Below, piece after piece: positions 11,934 to 24,953 of a DNA stretch of 64,000 bases; positions within the stretch are counted from its first letter, which is position 1; every line of letters starts with the position of its first letter. The notes under the pieces were generated by a model. That model was not told the origin of the DNA and did not search any database. It worked only from the letters and a program-made list of their open reading frames with translations. The stretch comes from Diphasiastrum complanatum (Eukaryota; Streptophyta; Lycopodiopsida; Lycopodiales; Lycopodiaceae): contig CM055110.1 in NCBI GenBank assembly GCA_029204225.1, positions 1 to 64,000 of the forward strand, read 5' to 3'. A program made the translations under genes and the position numbers.

Positions 11934-12635
11934 TGTGAAAGTACTGTACTTTAGGACCATAAATGGATCTACAAAAGATCCACAAGAGTGATTGGATGCT
12001 TGCTTAACAATCTATCAAAAAACTAGACACAAAAAAGTTGATCTAGATTGGCAGTTTGACAAACAACAAGCATTAACAATCAAAAGCATTGATCAACATT
12101 GAAATCCGAGCCCACACGTGTGTAATACAGGCTTTAGTACGGCCTTCAACCTGAGAAACAAGTAGAGATTGATTTGGTTTCATTTGGATCACAGAAACTC
12201 AATGTACATAGTGAACTAGCTTGAGATTGCCAATGAGCTCCAAAAATTTTCTATCTTCTCAGTATGGAGAGAGGGAATACATAGCAAATTCGACTTCCTT
12301 CTTGAAGTTAGGTGGATTTCCAGCATGTAATAAGGAAGTTAACTCACTCTCCTTGACCTAAAATGAAACCCTAGTCTATTTCCTAGAGTCATGCTTGGTA
12401 GATAGCTAGTTGGTCAAATTTTCACCTTAAATCTAGGATTTAGGTCCTATAAACTAGGAATCACTACCAAAATGACATGACCAACCCTATGGACTTGACC
12501 TAGCCTACATTAGGATGGGTTTCCCACGTGGCATCATGGCCTCACATGTGTGGGACTCACTTGTGTACACAATTTACACTATTCTACATGTTTTTTGATC
12601 AAGCTAGATTTGCCAATTTTTGGCAATTCTTCACA
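11934..12635 (-). repeat. 5' LTR of element A
   Basis: Partner of 8072-8772, followed by the target duplication tatag. CACACGTGTG lies at 12113-12122. Confidence 0.92.
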
Positions 12636-13436
12636 TATAGTTGTCACAAACATTATTGCTACCAATTCAGAGTTAGAAGTGGTAGATGCTTTCGTTTGGT
12701 AATTGTAGCCAAGAATCTTAGAGCTCTAAGACTAAACATTGGCAAAGACCCTCACAATTTCGTTGGCCTGATCCACACAAATACCTTTTTAGATATAGTC
12801 ATTTTCTTAGGTTTGGTAAATGTTTGCTCTAGTTGGACAATGTTATAGTTGCTCTATTCGATAAATAGTAATCAATAACAAATATGACAGTATTGACATA
12901 TTGTTGAAAGAAAGATAAGAAGGGAACCTTCATAGCATATGAGAGAAAGAAGATCAAACTATTGATTATTTCTCACAAAACTCATACATCAATTGACACA
13001 CTCCCAACTAGTTATAGTGCATAGACGTTTGTAGACACAACTACAGAAATAGCATGGTTGTTAACATGACATCAAATGACACACTCTCACCTAGTTATAG
13101 TGCATCGAAGTGTGTAGACATTGCTTCAAAAATGACATGGATGTTAACATGACCAATCACTTGGCTGGGTTTACATCATTACATATCTACATCTTCAAAA
13201 TAGTTTGTCCCCAATTAATACAAATTGCCCTTACGATGTCAATTTTAATACATCGAACAAAGTTACCTCATTTAAACTTCTATATCATATACAAAAAATC
13301 TAGACTACACATTAAAAGTACAATTTATGACAAAATACAGCTCCACAAACTTTGTACTTTACAATCATTCTCTAATTTGCTATTAGTTTAAGTCATTTAG
13401 AATGAAATAGAATGGCATTTAGGATGAAAATGTAAT

Positions 13437-14172
13437 TACTATTTAGTGATATAAATGGCACCCCTTTTCAATTTAGATTAATTAAAAGAATTATTGCTGG
13501 AATCATCACGTAAATCTTATTGAATTTCAGAATCCGCAAAATTGCACCATCACTTAGATGCCTATCCTAGAACAATTTGCATTCAAATAAGATTTAAAAC
13601 AACCAAATTTTATTTGTAATGAGTTGATTTTTTTTTGCAGGTTTGGGACTTTTATGAGGATTTTCTGGGGATGCATAAAAAGCCATGAAAACCATTAAAA
13701 AATAATAATGAGTCATCAAAAGATTTGTATTTTCCAAACATTAACAACTAAAAACTAAACTTTGAAAATTAAGTCGTAAACCTGGTAATCCTTAAAAGGT
13801 TTGCCACAAAAACACCAACTCTATCCTATGTAGTGAGATTCCATAAAATAAATAAACATTTGTGAAAGGAAAAAATAAATAGGTAAACATAGATGAATGT
13901 GTGTGAAAAGAATCTAAACACCCAAAAAATGACTTATGCTTGATGTCTACAATCTTTGATGAGTTAACAAATGATTGTCATACCACATGAATCAACTCAT
14001 TGGACACGTGTAGTGAATTTAGGCATAAATCACAAATTGCAGCCATAAGCTATTGCAAACAAATAGAACAAGGCGCACCCCAAAACTGCAAAAGAGAAAT
14101 GTGGCTTGTTGCCCATTGTGATGATGTTGTTTAATTGTTTTTACTGTAACCTCTGCCCTATCTAAAAAGGAC
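13437..14172. other. Non-coding stretch
   Basis: About 740 AT-rich bases between the TIR element relic and duplication copy 2. No gene, repeat or motif was recognised. Confidence 0.5.
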
Positions 14173-15214
14173 GGAACGAATTTCTTTGTTGGTCATGTGA
14201 TAAGTCTTAGAAGCTTTCCCACACACAAGAGCAAGCATATGTCACAATGAAGCCTGTCCTTATCAGATGGTACTATTTTACTATGCTATGTGACATTTTA
14301 GGATTTAATAAATAGGGACAAAAGATGCTTAGGCCTTTTCATTTGTGTACTTGGGTCAAGAACCTTAACATCATGTTAAGGAATGAGTGTCTATCTAAGC
14401 CTTGTTGACATGTGATATTAGTGTACTTGTTGTGATAATCTACTCATATATGTTGCAATCTCTTGATATAACACTAAATGTAATATTATCATTGGTTGGA
14501 GATCAAGGCATTATTAGTCATAGGTAGATTATGATAGATTCATGATATGCAATGCATGGTGAATAGTAATTCATGGTTATGATGACTGCCTGCTTTCAAT
14601 CAAATTATAACTCCATGCTACAATAAAGTGTCCACAACTTAGAATGATTACTACGTGAATGGGAATGTGATGTTTAGCGAGGTTGATTTTCAAGACATTG
14701 AATTCACCCACATTAGATATTAATTATCAAGGGCTTTCTAGATTAGAGAGGCATGGGTATAAGTGCATTCGCACAAGGAAAGAGGATCCGATGTAAAAGT
14801 TAGAACTTTCTCTCAATAGGCCAAGGCTATCATGGGCTTAACAAGCATAATGCTCTCGAGCATGAGGATGCATTCAATTGTGATTGTGATTAAATCATGA
14901 CAATAGTAAACATGCATAATCTAATCATTATCTTAGTGTAAAGAACACTAGTAATAAATACTAAGAAATACAAAATTAAAAACCAATACTCTGGTCTTTG
15001 ATGTACTTTTCTCGCTTACGACAAAAGTAGGATGAACTAATAATTACTGCTTTCTAATTCAAATACATGGGTACTCCCGCTGGAACTGGTGTTAGGATGA
15101 ATTACTCATTTGAAATTCAGCACCGTGGCTTTTGGTTTGAAATTTTCCTCCTCTAGTCTCTAGGGCTGAGCTACAACTCGTTGTGTCATAAACTGCTATC
15201 TTTATACGAAGGTA

Positions 15215-15734
<520 letters not shown>

Positions 15735-15808
15735 AATATTAATTTACATATGCCAAAAATCTAAAATGAATGTACAATCCCTCTTTTGCCATGCAACGAC
15801 CTCTGTGT

Positions 15809-16029
15809 TGCGGGACTGTTGTCAAGCCATGCACAAGAGGCTTGTGCACCTATTTGCTTGCGTGAAGGTGCTTGAGCGCATGTTGGTTGTCCTCATTGTC
15901 CCATAAGCAGGTAGGGTCCTTGGATTCCTCTCCATATAGGAAGTAACTTGCACATTGTCTCCAGTCCCCTGGTACCAGCCCTTTTGGGGTCAAGAACAAG
16001 CGGGTGGCTAGGCGATTGGGGGTGGGATC
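15809..16029. other. Unassigned GC-richer stretch
   Basis: About 220 bases, richer in G and C than the surroundings, lie between duplication copy 2 and Copia H. No gene or repeat partner was seen in the window. Confidence 0.4.
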
Positions 16030-16198
16030 CCAATAGAAGCTAGATCCAAACTCAAGATAGATTGATTTTTTAGTTGTGAGCTTGATCTCACATATTGTTG
16101 CTAGATTTCATAGGTTGGATCAACATTATAAGTGTAAGATTTGAGGTTGAGATTGCAAGCAACATATTCATCTCCATCTTTGTCATTACTAGAACTTC

Positions 16199-17480
16199 TC
16201 ATAGAGAACTTGCTTCGACTGGTTCACATTTTCTGGAGCATAGTGGGATATTAACATCCTCCAATTATGCAATGTGGAAGATAAGGATGGAATCATTATT
16301 TACAAGATATAATGGACATTGTTAGTGGAGCCGAAGAAGAACCCGCAACACCTAATGAAATTGCAGCATTCAAGAAGAGAACTAGAATTGCTCTTCATTT
16401 TATAAAAATGAATGTCACAAATGAAATGTAAAGGGACATCAGTACATGCACTACTGCCAAGGAGGCTTGGGGCACTCTTAAAACAATCTATGAAATTAAG
16501 AATACTTCAAGATTGCTTACACTTAGAAATTATATCTTTCTAAGCTATCAAAGAGTAGATGAGAGTGCTTCAAATTATGTAATGAGAGTTAAAATATCTT
16601 CATCAAGAGTTAGCTGGTATTGGTGATGCTCTTAAGAACACTAAGCTTGTTCAAATAGTCCTTAATGGACTAAGAGATGAGTATGACAATATTGTGCAGA
16701 CTTATGTTGTTAGGGAGGAGCTTCCATCTTTGGAGACTCTTCAAGGAGATCTCATTGCTGAAGAAAGCTGACAAGAGAACAAGATGTTGAGGATCAACAA
16801 ACTTTCATTGAAGGATGGTGCAGATGACATAGCGCATTTCACCAAGGAGAAGTCAAGAGGCAAGGGAAAAGGTCAACAACACTTCAAGAAGGACAAAGCC
16901 AAAGAAGGTGGTGAGGATCAATCCTGACAAGCTGCAACATCTAGTGGCGAGAAGAAGCTGTCAAAGATCAAATGTTTCTTTTGTGGCAAAAAGAGCCACT
17001 ATGCATCAAATTGTTTCAAGAAGAAGAACCAGTCCAAGCAAGCTAACCTTACTAATGAGAAAGAGTGTGAGGGTAATGAGAGTGAAAGAGACGATTCTTT
17101 AATGATGTCTAGTCTTTCATCCATTTCTTTCAAGAATGAAGAAATATGGTGGATAGATAGTGGGGCGAGTTCCCATATGTCTAGTTCAAGAAATTATTTC
17201 ACAAGTGTCATGCCATATGTAGGTGCAAAAAGATCAATCTATACTGCTGATGATGTAGAGTGTAGAATTGAGGGAATAGGGAGTATTCCACTACATGCAT
17301 CATCATCAAGATCTTTTTGTTTGCATGATGTACTTTATGTGCCTAAACTAACCAAGAACCTCATAAGTGTAGGACAATTGTTTGATAGTAGTTGGATGTC
17401 AAATTTCATGTTGAAAAGTGTATAATCTCAACGGAGAATGAAGTGATAATTAGAGGAGCTAGAGCTAGAAAGTTGTACAA
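16199..17480 (+). pseudogene. Copia H Gag and protease
   Basis: Gag runs from about 16199 with NYAMWKIRMESLF, NTSRLLTL and YVMRVK, interrupted by stops (for example TGA at 16769) and frameshifts near 16590 and 16926. The zinc knuckle at about 16970 reads KCFFCGKKSHYASNC. The protease (17102-17425) has IWWIDSGASSHMSSS with an intact DSG and the downstream LYVPKLTKNLISVGQL, then a frameshift near 17390. Confidence 0.85.
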
Positions 17481-17519
17481 GCTAGATTCTAGGGAGAAGT
17501 GGCTAACATTTATGATGTT

Positions 17520-18770
17520 GCTTATGAGACCAAGCTTCATCAAGAGGATATACAGCATAAAATATTGGGTCATCCCAATTTCAAAGCCATGCAGTCTATG
17601 ATCAAGGAAGGAAAAGTTGTTGGACCTACCAAAGACACTGTCAAAGGAGCTTTGACCCCTATGAAGCTTGTGTTTTGGCAAAAATCACATAGAAGACCTT
17701 TTCCAAGATCTAGCATCAAAGACTCAACAACCATTTGGCATTTTGATGTTCATTTCTCTTCTACTAAGAGCAAAGGAGGAGCAAATTGTTTTGTTTCTTT
17801 CATTAGATGATTACACAAGATATTCTTGGATCTATATGCTATCTTCTAAATCCATTAGAGGAGTTCTATATCCAAAAAAGATCCTTTATAAAGACCCACG
17901 GGGGGACGCCACGGGATCAGCATTTGTATGGTCAATCCCCGCTGCGGAGAGGGCATTTCTCTCAATTTTTTTTTACACCTGGAACCAATCAAAACACTCA
18001 AATTTGAAATCTATGTAACATAACTTTTTGAGTCCACATTTTGATTCCACACTAAAATTGGCATAACTTTTTAGTGGTAATCTGAATTTAGCAAAGTTTG
18101 GTGCATGGAAAGCGCTCAAAAGGGTTTCCAATGATATGTTACATGACATACTTTTGAGCTACGATTAGAAAGTTATGGCAAGTCAAAAGTATTAGTGTTA
18201 TAATATTTTAATAATATAATCTACTCTTGCACGAATTCTTAAAGGGTCTTTTTGGAGCTCCAAAAACTCTCCTAATGCATGGTTTATGATGTCTTCCTTA
18301 CGGTGGAGGTAAATACACCTCTAATAAGTTTAAAAACGATTGTGGGCAAGAAGGGAACACAAGGAGCATTTTCTTGTTCTTATACTCCTCAACAAAATGT
18401 AGTTGCTGAAAGAAAAAATAGAACATTGTGAGAATGTGCAAAAGCTATCATGCTAGAAGCAATCTGCCTAAAGAAGTTTGGGAGAAGTAGTTGCCTGTGC
18501 AAATAATCTTTGTAACAGGCATCCTAATCTTGCTATGAAGGAAGAACACCATTTTGAAATATTGACAAGAAAAAGCCTAAGGTAGATCATCTTAGGATCT
18601 TTGGCTGCTTATGCTATGTGCATGTTCCTTTAGAGACTAGTAAAAAGAATGATCCTAGTGCTATTAAAGGTATTTTTGTTGGATATGCATACTTATAAGA
18701 AAGCATATAAAATTTATGTTCCTTCTACTAACAAGAATGTTGTAAGTAGAAATGTGACTTCCAGGAAGAT
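17520..18770 (+). pseudogene. Copia H integrase, interrupted
   Basis: The pre-integrase part has LGHPNFKAMQSMIKEGKVV. The core then reads DDYTRYSWIYML, is broken by about 400 unrelated bases (17890-18285), and resumes with a degraded GGGKYTSNKF, VVAERKNRTL with a stop after it, and FGCLCYVHVPLETS to GIFVGYA near 18690. These are Copia integrase landmarks. Multiple stops and shifts. Confidence 0.8.
17890..18285. other. Foreign insertion in Copia H integrase
   Basis: About 400 bases beginning acccacggggggacgccac, GC-rich at the start and AT-rich afterwards, split the integrase. They have no partner in the window. Clean ends or a target duplication were not found, so the class is unknown; a solo LTR fragment is possible. 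Confidence 0.45.
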
Positions 18771-19024
18771 CAAAAGTTTAACTTGGATGAGGCAAAAGAT
18801 CAATTAATCTCATGCAGGATCTATAGTCATCCAATCTTGATGTTGTCAAGATGTGGCGGGGCCGAGTCTTTGAGGAGGAGCAACTTTAAGCACCTACACC
18901 TAGTATATCCACAAGAGAAAGATCCAAGCCAAGAAAGGCTCACATATAATGAAGAAGGAAGGCAAGTGAAAGATGAAACTTCCTATCATGCATTCTTCAA
19001 TATCCGATGAAGAGCCTAAAGATG

Positions 19025-20216
19025 TCCAAGAAGCACTTCAATCCAAGGAGTAGGTTGAAGCAATGACCCGGGAGTTTGAAGCCTTGACGTTAGAACAATA
19101 CATGGGAGCTTGTGAGCACCTAGCAAGATGCATGGTCATTGGATGCAAATGGGTATTCAGAACAAGTACAACAATGATGTATCCATCAACAAATTCAAAG
19201 CAAGACTTTGTGCCACCTCTCAAATCAAAGGTCCTGACTATGAAGACACTTTTGCACATATTGCAAAAATGGTAACTATAAGAATTCTCATTTCTCTTGC
19301 ATGTTATCACAATTTGGAGGATGTTTCAACTTGATATCTCTAATGCCTTCCTCAATGGCTACCTTGAGGAGAAGATTTATATGGAGCAACCACCTGGATT
19401 CGTGCTAGGAGTTCTTCACTACATTTTAGGCCTATAAATTGACTTTTGGACAAGGTCAAGCTTTCATAAGTCAAAGTTGTTATGCTCTTTCCATGCTTTA
19501 GAAATTTCAGATGGAAAACTGTACAGGCATAGATACTCCAACGGAGCAAATTGTAAAAGTTCTATAAAAGAGGATAAAAGATCCTTCAAGGAGTCGTATT
19601 GGCTCTCTTATTTGATTAAGAGTCACTAGGCCTGATCTAAGTTTTAGTGTGCACAAATTAAGCCAATACATGTAGGATCCAAAGATATGTCATTGGAAAT
19701 TGGCAAAGAGAATCTTGAGATATGTATCTTCTACCTTAGACTATGGATTGATCTATAAAGGAGGCGATCTAACTTTTGTTGCATTTTCAGACTCGTATTT
19801 TGCAAGAGACAGAGTGGATAGAATATCCACAAGTGATTACACCATTTTCATTGGAGGGAATCTAGTTTTTTGGCTATCAAAGAAGCAAGCACCTATATCC
19901 TTGTCATTTTGTGAAGCTGAGTACAAAGCTGTTACAATCATAACTAAGGAAGTTTTGTGGATCAAGAGGCTACTTGTGGAGCTAAAGTGTTATGGAGATG
20001 AAGACCTTCCAATTAATCAATAATGATAACATTTCGGCTCATGCTCTTGCAAACAATCTCGTATTCCATGCAAGGAGCAAACACATCGAGGTAGCTCATC
20101 ACTTTGTAAGAGAGAAAGTAATTGGGAGAGAGATCTTATTGGAGCATGTTGGATCTTCAAATTGTGTTGTAGATCTTCTCACCAAGCCATTGCTCAAGAA
20201 TGCATTTGCCAGATGA
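19025..20216 (+). pseudogene. Copia H reverse transcriptase and RNase H
   Basis: RT begins VEAMTREFEAL and GCKWVFR, shifts frame to YEDTFAHIAKM, then [17 protein letters not shown] and [10 protein letters not shown] near 19400. The catalytic YVDD region is lost: the next 290 bases jump to the RNase H entry. RNase H follows at 19700-20216 with LRYVSSTLDYGL, FVAFSDSYFARD, SFCEAEYKAV and HIEVAHHFVREKV, with one shift near 20023. Confidence 0.85.
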
Positions 20217-20275
20217 GATCTAATCTTGGCTTAATCTCAAAGTCTATGGTGAATAGGTAGATATATTTCAAGGAG

Positions 20276-21031
20276 TGTGAAAAGTCGTAAACCATATCTT
20301 CATGTGTTGACTTTGGGGGCTATGCTCACCTTATTTCTTGTAATTATTTTATTGTACATTAAGGTATGTGAAGTGAGTAGATAACCTTCTATAATAGGTT
20401 GAATTTGAGTTAGGTAGATTCAATTATGATGTCATGCAAAATATAGATGACACGCAATGTTAGTTAGAATGCATGCATGCAACATGCAAATCATTTACAT
20501 AATCTACACATGTCTAGGTAGGTTAGGGAGCTGACATGCAATCAGTGCATGCAACATGCAAATCAGTTTACGTAATCTACACATGTCTAGGTAGCTTAGG
20601 GAGCTGACATGCAATCCATGCAACATCCATGCATGCAGTTTTACATGTGGATCTATGATATATGAGTTAACTGGAAGAAGGTGGATATTCCATACAAATC
20701 CAGGTGTAGGAACTCAAGCCTCATTGATGTAGGAAAACTTTGGCTTGTTTTGCCCTATTGTGAATATTGAGATTTTGGTGTTTTGGGCTCATTCTCTACC
20801 CGAGGTTTTTTTGGTTATCATTTTATCTCGCTACCCGAGAGCAGGCTCTTTTTCACCATAATGAGCACTTAGAATTATTTCTGATAACTATCTATCATAG
20901 TAAAGAGTTTTTCCAGTCTGTGGTATGCCATTGTGCTCTTGCCTTGGATTTTTCAACTAAACTGTTCTTTGATCATTCTCGTGCAAACACAACACCCCAT
21001 AAAGATCCTGTAGTGTGCTAAAAACTTCATA
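20276..21031 (+). repeat. 3' LTR of Copia H
   Basis: It starts TGTGAAAAGTCG after the purine run caaggag and ends in a degraded aacttcat. The last 370 bases match the Copia I LTR in reverse. It contains a two-unit tandem repeat of about 72 bases at 20475-20618 (gcatgcaacatgc each). Confidence 0.8.
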
Positions 21032-21062
21032 ATAAGTTCATTGGGGGTACTTTGTTGCAAAC

Positions 21063-22046
21063 GTACTAGTTATCAACAGATATTTTCGTTTTACTTTGAC
21101 CTCTAGTAACATCAAAGATTTTGGTAATATCGTACTGGCGACAATATAGTTGTTACAAACATTATTGATACTAATTCAGAGTTAAAGTGTATATGTTTTA
21201 CTTTGGTAATTGTAGCCAAGAATCTTAGAGCACTAATATTGAAACATTTCAAAGACCCTCAATAATTTTTACATTTCATCGGTCTAATCGACGTAAATAC
21301 CTTTTAGTTATAGTAGGTATCTTAGGTTTCATAATTGTTTGGACAATGTTATATTTGCCCTACAAGATCAGAATTCAATTAATAGTAATCAATAGCAAAT
21401 ATGAAAATACTGACATATTGAACATGTGTTGGAAGAAAGATAAGAAGAAAGTCTACATAGCAGTTAGATCAAACTATTGATTACTTCTCGTAAAACTCAT
21501 ACATCAAATGACACACTCTTAGCTAGTTCTACTGCAGTGCGGTTTGTAAATGCAGCTTCAAAAATAACATGGCTGTTAACATGACATCAAATGACACATC
21601 TCACCTAGTTATAGTGCATAGAGGTTTGTAGACATTGCTTCAGAAATAACATGGATATTAACATGACCAGTCACTTGGCTAGGTTTACATCATTACATAT
21701 CTACATCTTCGAAATAGTTTTGGCCCCAATCAATAGAATTTGCCTTTACGATGTCAATTTTAATACATCATCGGACAAAGTTAGCTCATTTTAACTTCTA
21801 TATCACATACAAAAAATCTAAATTGCACATCAAATGTATAATTTATCATAAAGTAGGCCTCAACACACTTTGTAATTTACAATCATTCTCTAATTTGCCA
21901 TTAATTTAAGTCATTTAGAATGAAATAGAATGGCATTTAGGATGAAATAGTAATTAACAACTATATTGTCGCCAGTACAATAATACCAGAGCCTTTGCTG
22001 TTACTAAATGTCAAAGTAAACCAAAATATCAATTGATAACTAGTAC
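21063..22046. mobile_element. DNA-transposon-like element with ~92-base terminal inverted repeats
   Basis: 21063-21156 (gtactagttatcaac...tatagttgtta) is matched in reverse by 21955-22046. The inner 24 bases of the repeats match exactly. The ~800-base interior has no coding potential and matches 12636-13436. This is the form of a MITE-type or deleted DNA transposon. No target duplication was found. Confidence 0.7.
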
Positions 22047-22180
22047 CTTTTCACATAACCATCCTTTTGTGTTTTGTATCATCAAATCATATGAATAGCA
22101 TTGCTTCTCTTTCTTAGAGAATGATAATTATATATACTATAATACTATATATACAATATTGAAATGTCCCCAATTACTGT
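22047..22180. repeat. Dispersed repeat R1, inverted fragment
   Basis: Reverse match to about 7790-7912 and 53470-53590 (cataaccatcc, catatgaatagca), continuing outward from the right TIR of the element at 21063-22046. Confidence 0.75.
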
Positions 22181-22185
22181 AGTTA

Positions 22186-22262
22186 AAAAATAAATAAATT
22201 ATACAGCAACATCTAACCATTACCAATCATTATCTAACACAAAGTTTGGTCATTTCCTTCCA

Positions 22263-22304
<42 letters not shown>

Positions 22305-22620
22305 TCATTGTTGTTGCCCTCATAACCCAAGTTTTGATCCCTTCTTTCCCTTTTCCATAACATTCCTCTTTGCTTTTTCTAAGGAAAATTCCTAACTATG
22401 TATAGTATCTTGATTCAACAACCATGTACACATGCAATTGATTATCGATCGCATTTCATTCATCATATTCTGGTATTAGAAAATGACGTACAACTATAGC
22501 ATAATATTATGTTTTACAATTTAGTCATGCATCTTCCATCAACTGCTTGTTGCATAAAGCAGACCATACAGTATCAGTGTTTTTCATAACACCACGTTGA
22601 CACATGTTGGGAAAAGAGGG
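22186..22620. repeat. Dispersed repeat R2, inverted copy
   Basis: Reverse match to 51851-52255 and to 27248-27560, split by an (AT)n tract. Words such as caacaaccatgtacac and cagcaa/ttgctg mark the alignment. It is non-coding. Confidence 0.75.
22265..22302. repeat. (AT)19 microsatellite
   Basis: A pure AT run inside the inverted R2 copy; the other R2 copies have a short T run here instead. Confidence 0.95.
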
Positions 22621-22639
22621 TGTGTGTGAGAAACGAAAA

Positions 22640-24200
22640 TAGCTAGGAAAGAAACAAACACAAATGGAAAGTGTTCGTGTGTAGCGAAATGAGCTCTCTC
22701 ACTCTTTTCCTACATATGACTATGCCATTAGTGATAGAAATCACATTCGATCTAATTACGGAGACATGCAGATGTAGGAGTATAGTCCTTCTGGAAAATT
22801 CATCAATAAAAGTTATAAAATACTTTGCATCCTTCAGCAAATGATTTTTCATTGGGTCAGAAATGTATGAATGTACAATGTCTAACAATCCTCTAGCACT
22901 ATATTGATGGCTTGATATAAATGGTTTTATAATCTATTTACCAACTAGACAGTCTTGACAGATAGGTAACTCGACTTTATTTCTAGGATAGTCTAGATCA
23001 AGAACAATAGATTGTCTAAACATTTGTTGTACAACAACATGATTTAAGTGACCAAGTCTATAATGCCAAAGTAAACTTTTATTTGCATGAATAGAAGTAT
23101 TGAGCACCTGACTGGAGGCAGAAAAGCAATGACTTAATCTATACAAGTATCCATGCCTCTTTGCGAGTGCTAGGATCTTGCTTGTCTTATCAACTATTTT
23201 GCATTGATCACATTCAAATTCTAGTTTATGTCCTAGATCTATGATTCTGCTTACACAGAGCAGATTCATAGATAAATTGGGTACATACAAAATTTTAGAA
23301 AGTAGCTTAGATTGATCATTTGCAAAGCTTAATCTTATAGTACCTTCACCTTTAATAGCTTGTGTGCTATTGTCACCAAGGTAAACATATTTATTGGTAC
23401 TATAGGGTGTATAGGACTCGAAACAGCCCATGAGACTGGTCATGTGCTGAGTGGCACCGGAATCAAGAGCTTCTGCATCTACATTTGCCACTTGATTTGA
23501 CTGCCCCTTGCTATTGTTCTTACCTTGTAATATCTGGCAGTCTTGAATTTTGTGGTTGTTTTGCTTGCAGTATCTGTAGAACAGCTTCTTCTTGGTCTGC
23601 GAATTCGATTGTTCCTTGTGTTGTGCTGGTTTCTGGTCTTGCTTTGCTTGCTTCGGGCCTTTCTTCTTCTTCTACTTAGTCATGATCTTGTTGGTGTACA
23701 GGGCATGAGAATCAGCTGAGAAACTTGAGGCTTTGCTCCTTTGCATGTCTTCCTGCAACAACATGGTAATGACTCTTGAAAGAGTCAATTATGGATGTGT
23801 CGTGATGATCATCACCTAGTCGTCGTATGAGCTTGGCAAGCTTGTAAGTGTTTCATCACTACGTCTTGATCAACTATGATAGATCCGACATTGGCCATTT
23901 GCTTCAGCAGGTTCTTGAATTGGTTGATGTGATTCTGCAGGGAATCACCATTCGCCATCTTGAGGGAGTAAAATTTCTTCTTGATATGTAGCTTGGAAGC
24001 TATATCTCGCACTTTGTATAGTGTGCTCAAGATGTCCCAGACTTATTTAAACATCTGTGCCTCAGATACATGGCCGATCTGGCTATTTGAAATGTTGAGG
24101 AAGCGGAATGAGCTATCTCACTCTTTCCCTAAGCATGACGATGCCTATCTGACTCTAACAGAACATTAGTGATAGAAATCATGTTTGACCTGATTATGTA
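22640..24200 (-). mobile_element. Copia J retrotransposon relic
   Basis: A minus-strand Copia of a different lineage from H and I. In order: Gag (24030-23812), zinc knuckle (about 23580), protease (23491 down), pre-integrase and the integrase start to 22643. RT and RNase H are missing. A direct repeat of about 70 bases (gaatgagctatctcactc-like, 24103-24200 and 22687-22760) flanks it and may be an LTR remnant. Confidence 0.7.
22643..24030 (-). pseudogene. Copia J Gag-protease-integrase fragment
   Basis: Gag has LKMANGDSLQNHINQFKNLL. The zinc knuckle YRYCKQNNHKIQDC has lost its first Cys. The protease (from 23491) carries LDSGATQHMTS and ILYVPNLSMNLLCVSRI. Pre-integrase follows with LLWHYRLGHLNHVVVQQM and CQDCLVGK, a His-Cys zinc site. 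The integrase core starts KYFITFIDEFSR at about 22830 and then degenerates. Stops separate the Gag and protease parts. Confidence 0.8.
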
Positions 24201-24298
24201 GCCAAACATTAAGCATGAAGACATCAGAATGATAATTTGTCGCAAACAGGTAGATTGATTGTCAGTCGTGAATTAGTCGCAAACGACAAGACTAAATA

Positions 24299-24950
24299 TT
24301 AGTCTCGAATAGCTAGACTAATAATAATCCACAAAGAGTAGACTACCAGATTAAACAATAAGAAAGTTAGAGAGAATGTAGAAAAGCATAGCAATATTGA
24401 CACTCGAAGCTCCTTTGACAATGTCTTTGGTAGTCCAACAACTTTTCCTTCCTTGATCATATATTGCATGGCTTTGAAATTGGGATGACCCAATCTTTTA
24501 TGCATAGATCCTCTTGATGAACCTTTGTCTCATAAGCAACATAAAAAATGTTAGAACTCTCCCTAGAATCTAGCTTATAAAACTTTCCAGGTCTAGATCC
24601 TCTGGCTACACTTCTCTCTCCCTTGAGATTACACACTTGTCAACATGAAATTTGACATCCAATCCCCTATCAAACAATTGTCCTACACTTATGAGGTTCT
24701 TGGTTAGTTCAGGCAAATAAAGTACATCATGCAAACAAAAAGAATTTGATGATGATGCATGCCATGGAATATTTCCTATTCCTTCATTTCTACACTCTAC
24801 ATCATTAGCAATATAAATTGATCTTTTTGCACCTACGTATGGCATGAGCCTTGTGAAAGAGTTTCTTGAACTAGACATATGGGAACTAGCCCCACTATCT
24901 ATCCACCATATTTCTTCATTCTTGAAAGGAAAGGATGAAAAACTAGACAT
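24299..24950 (-). pseudogene. Copia I protease and pre-integrase fragment
   Basis: Protease starts MSSFSSFPFKNEE and has IWWIDSGASSHMSSS with the DSG intact, then LYLPELTKNLISVGQL, and stops at 24606. Pre-integrase resumes at 24505 with RLGHPNFKAMQYMIKEGK and then loses similarity near 24420. A TAA at 24956 separates protease from Gag, where Copia H reads through. Confidence 0.8.
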
Positions 24951-24953
24951 CAG

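Larger units (their letters stand above)
8072..12635 (-). mobile_element. Element A: non-autonomous Copia-type Gag-protease element
   Basis: It is bounded by two LTRs of about 701 bases starting TGTGAAAG and ending TTCACA on the plus strand, and flanked by the 5-base duplication tatag (8067-8071, 12636-12640). Coding sequence is on the minus strand, so the 5' LTR is 11934-12635. By eye the LTRs differ at about a dozen sites. Internal sequence matches element B throughout. It has Gag, zinc knuckle and protease but no integrase, RT or RNase H. Confidence 0.92.
7912..13436. mobile_element. Interrupted copy of the TIR element seen at 21063-22046
   Basis: 7912-8071 begins with the TIR-like sequence (ggttatcaactgatatttt). 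12636-13436 matches the interior of the element at 21141-21950 closely. Element A lies exactly between the two parts. No right-hand TIR was found after 13436. Confidence 0.65.
16030..21031 (+). mobile_element. Copia H retrotransposon relic
   Basis: A plus-strand Copia with the order leader, Gag, zinc knuckle, protease, integrase, RT, RNase H and 3' LTR. The 5' LTR is missing; similarity to Copia I begins near 16030. All frames are broken, RT is partly deleted and a foreign piece sits in integrase. It is the same family as Copia I (24.3-26.8 kb, minus). Confidence 0.85.
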
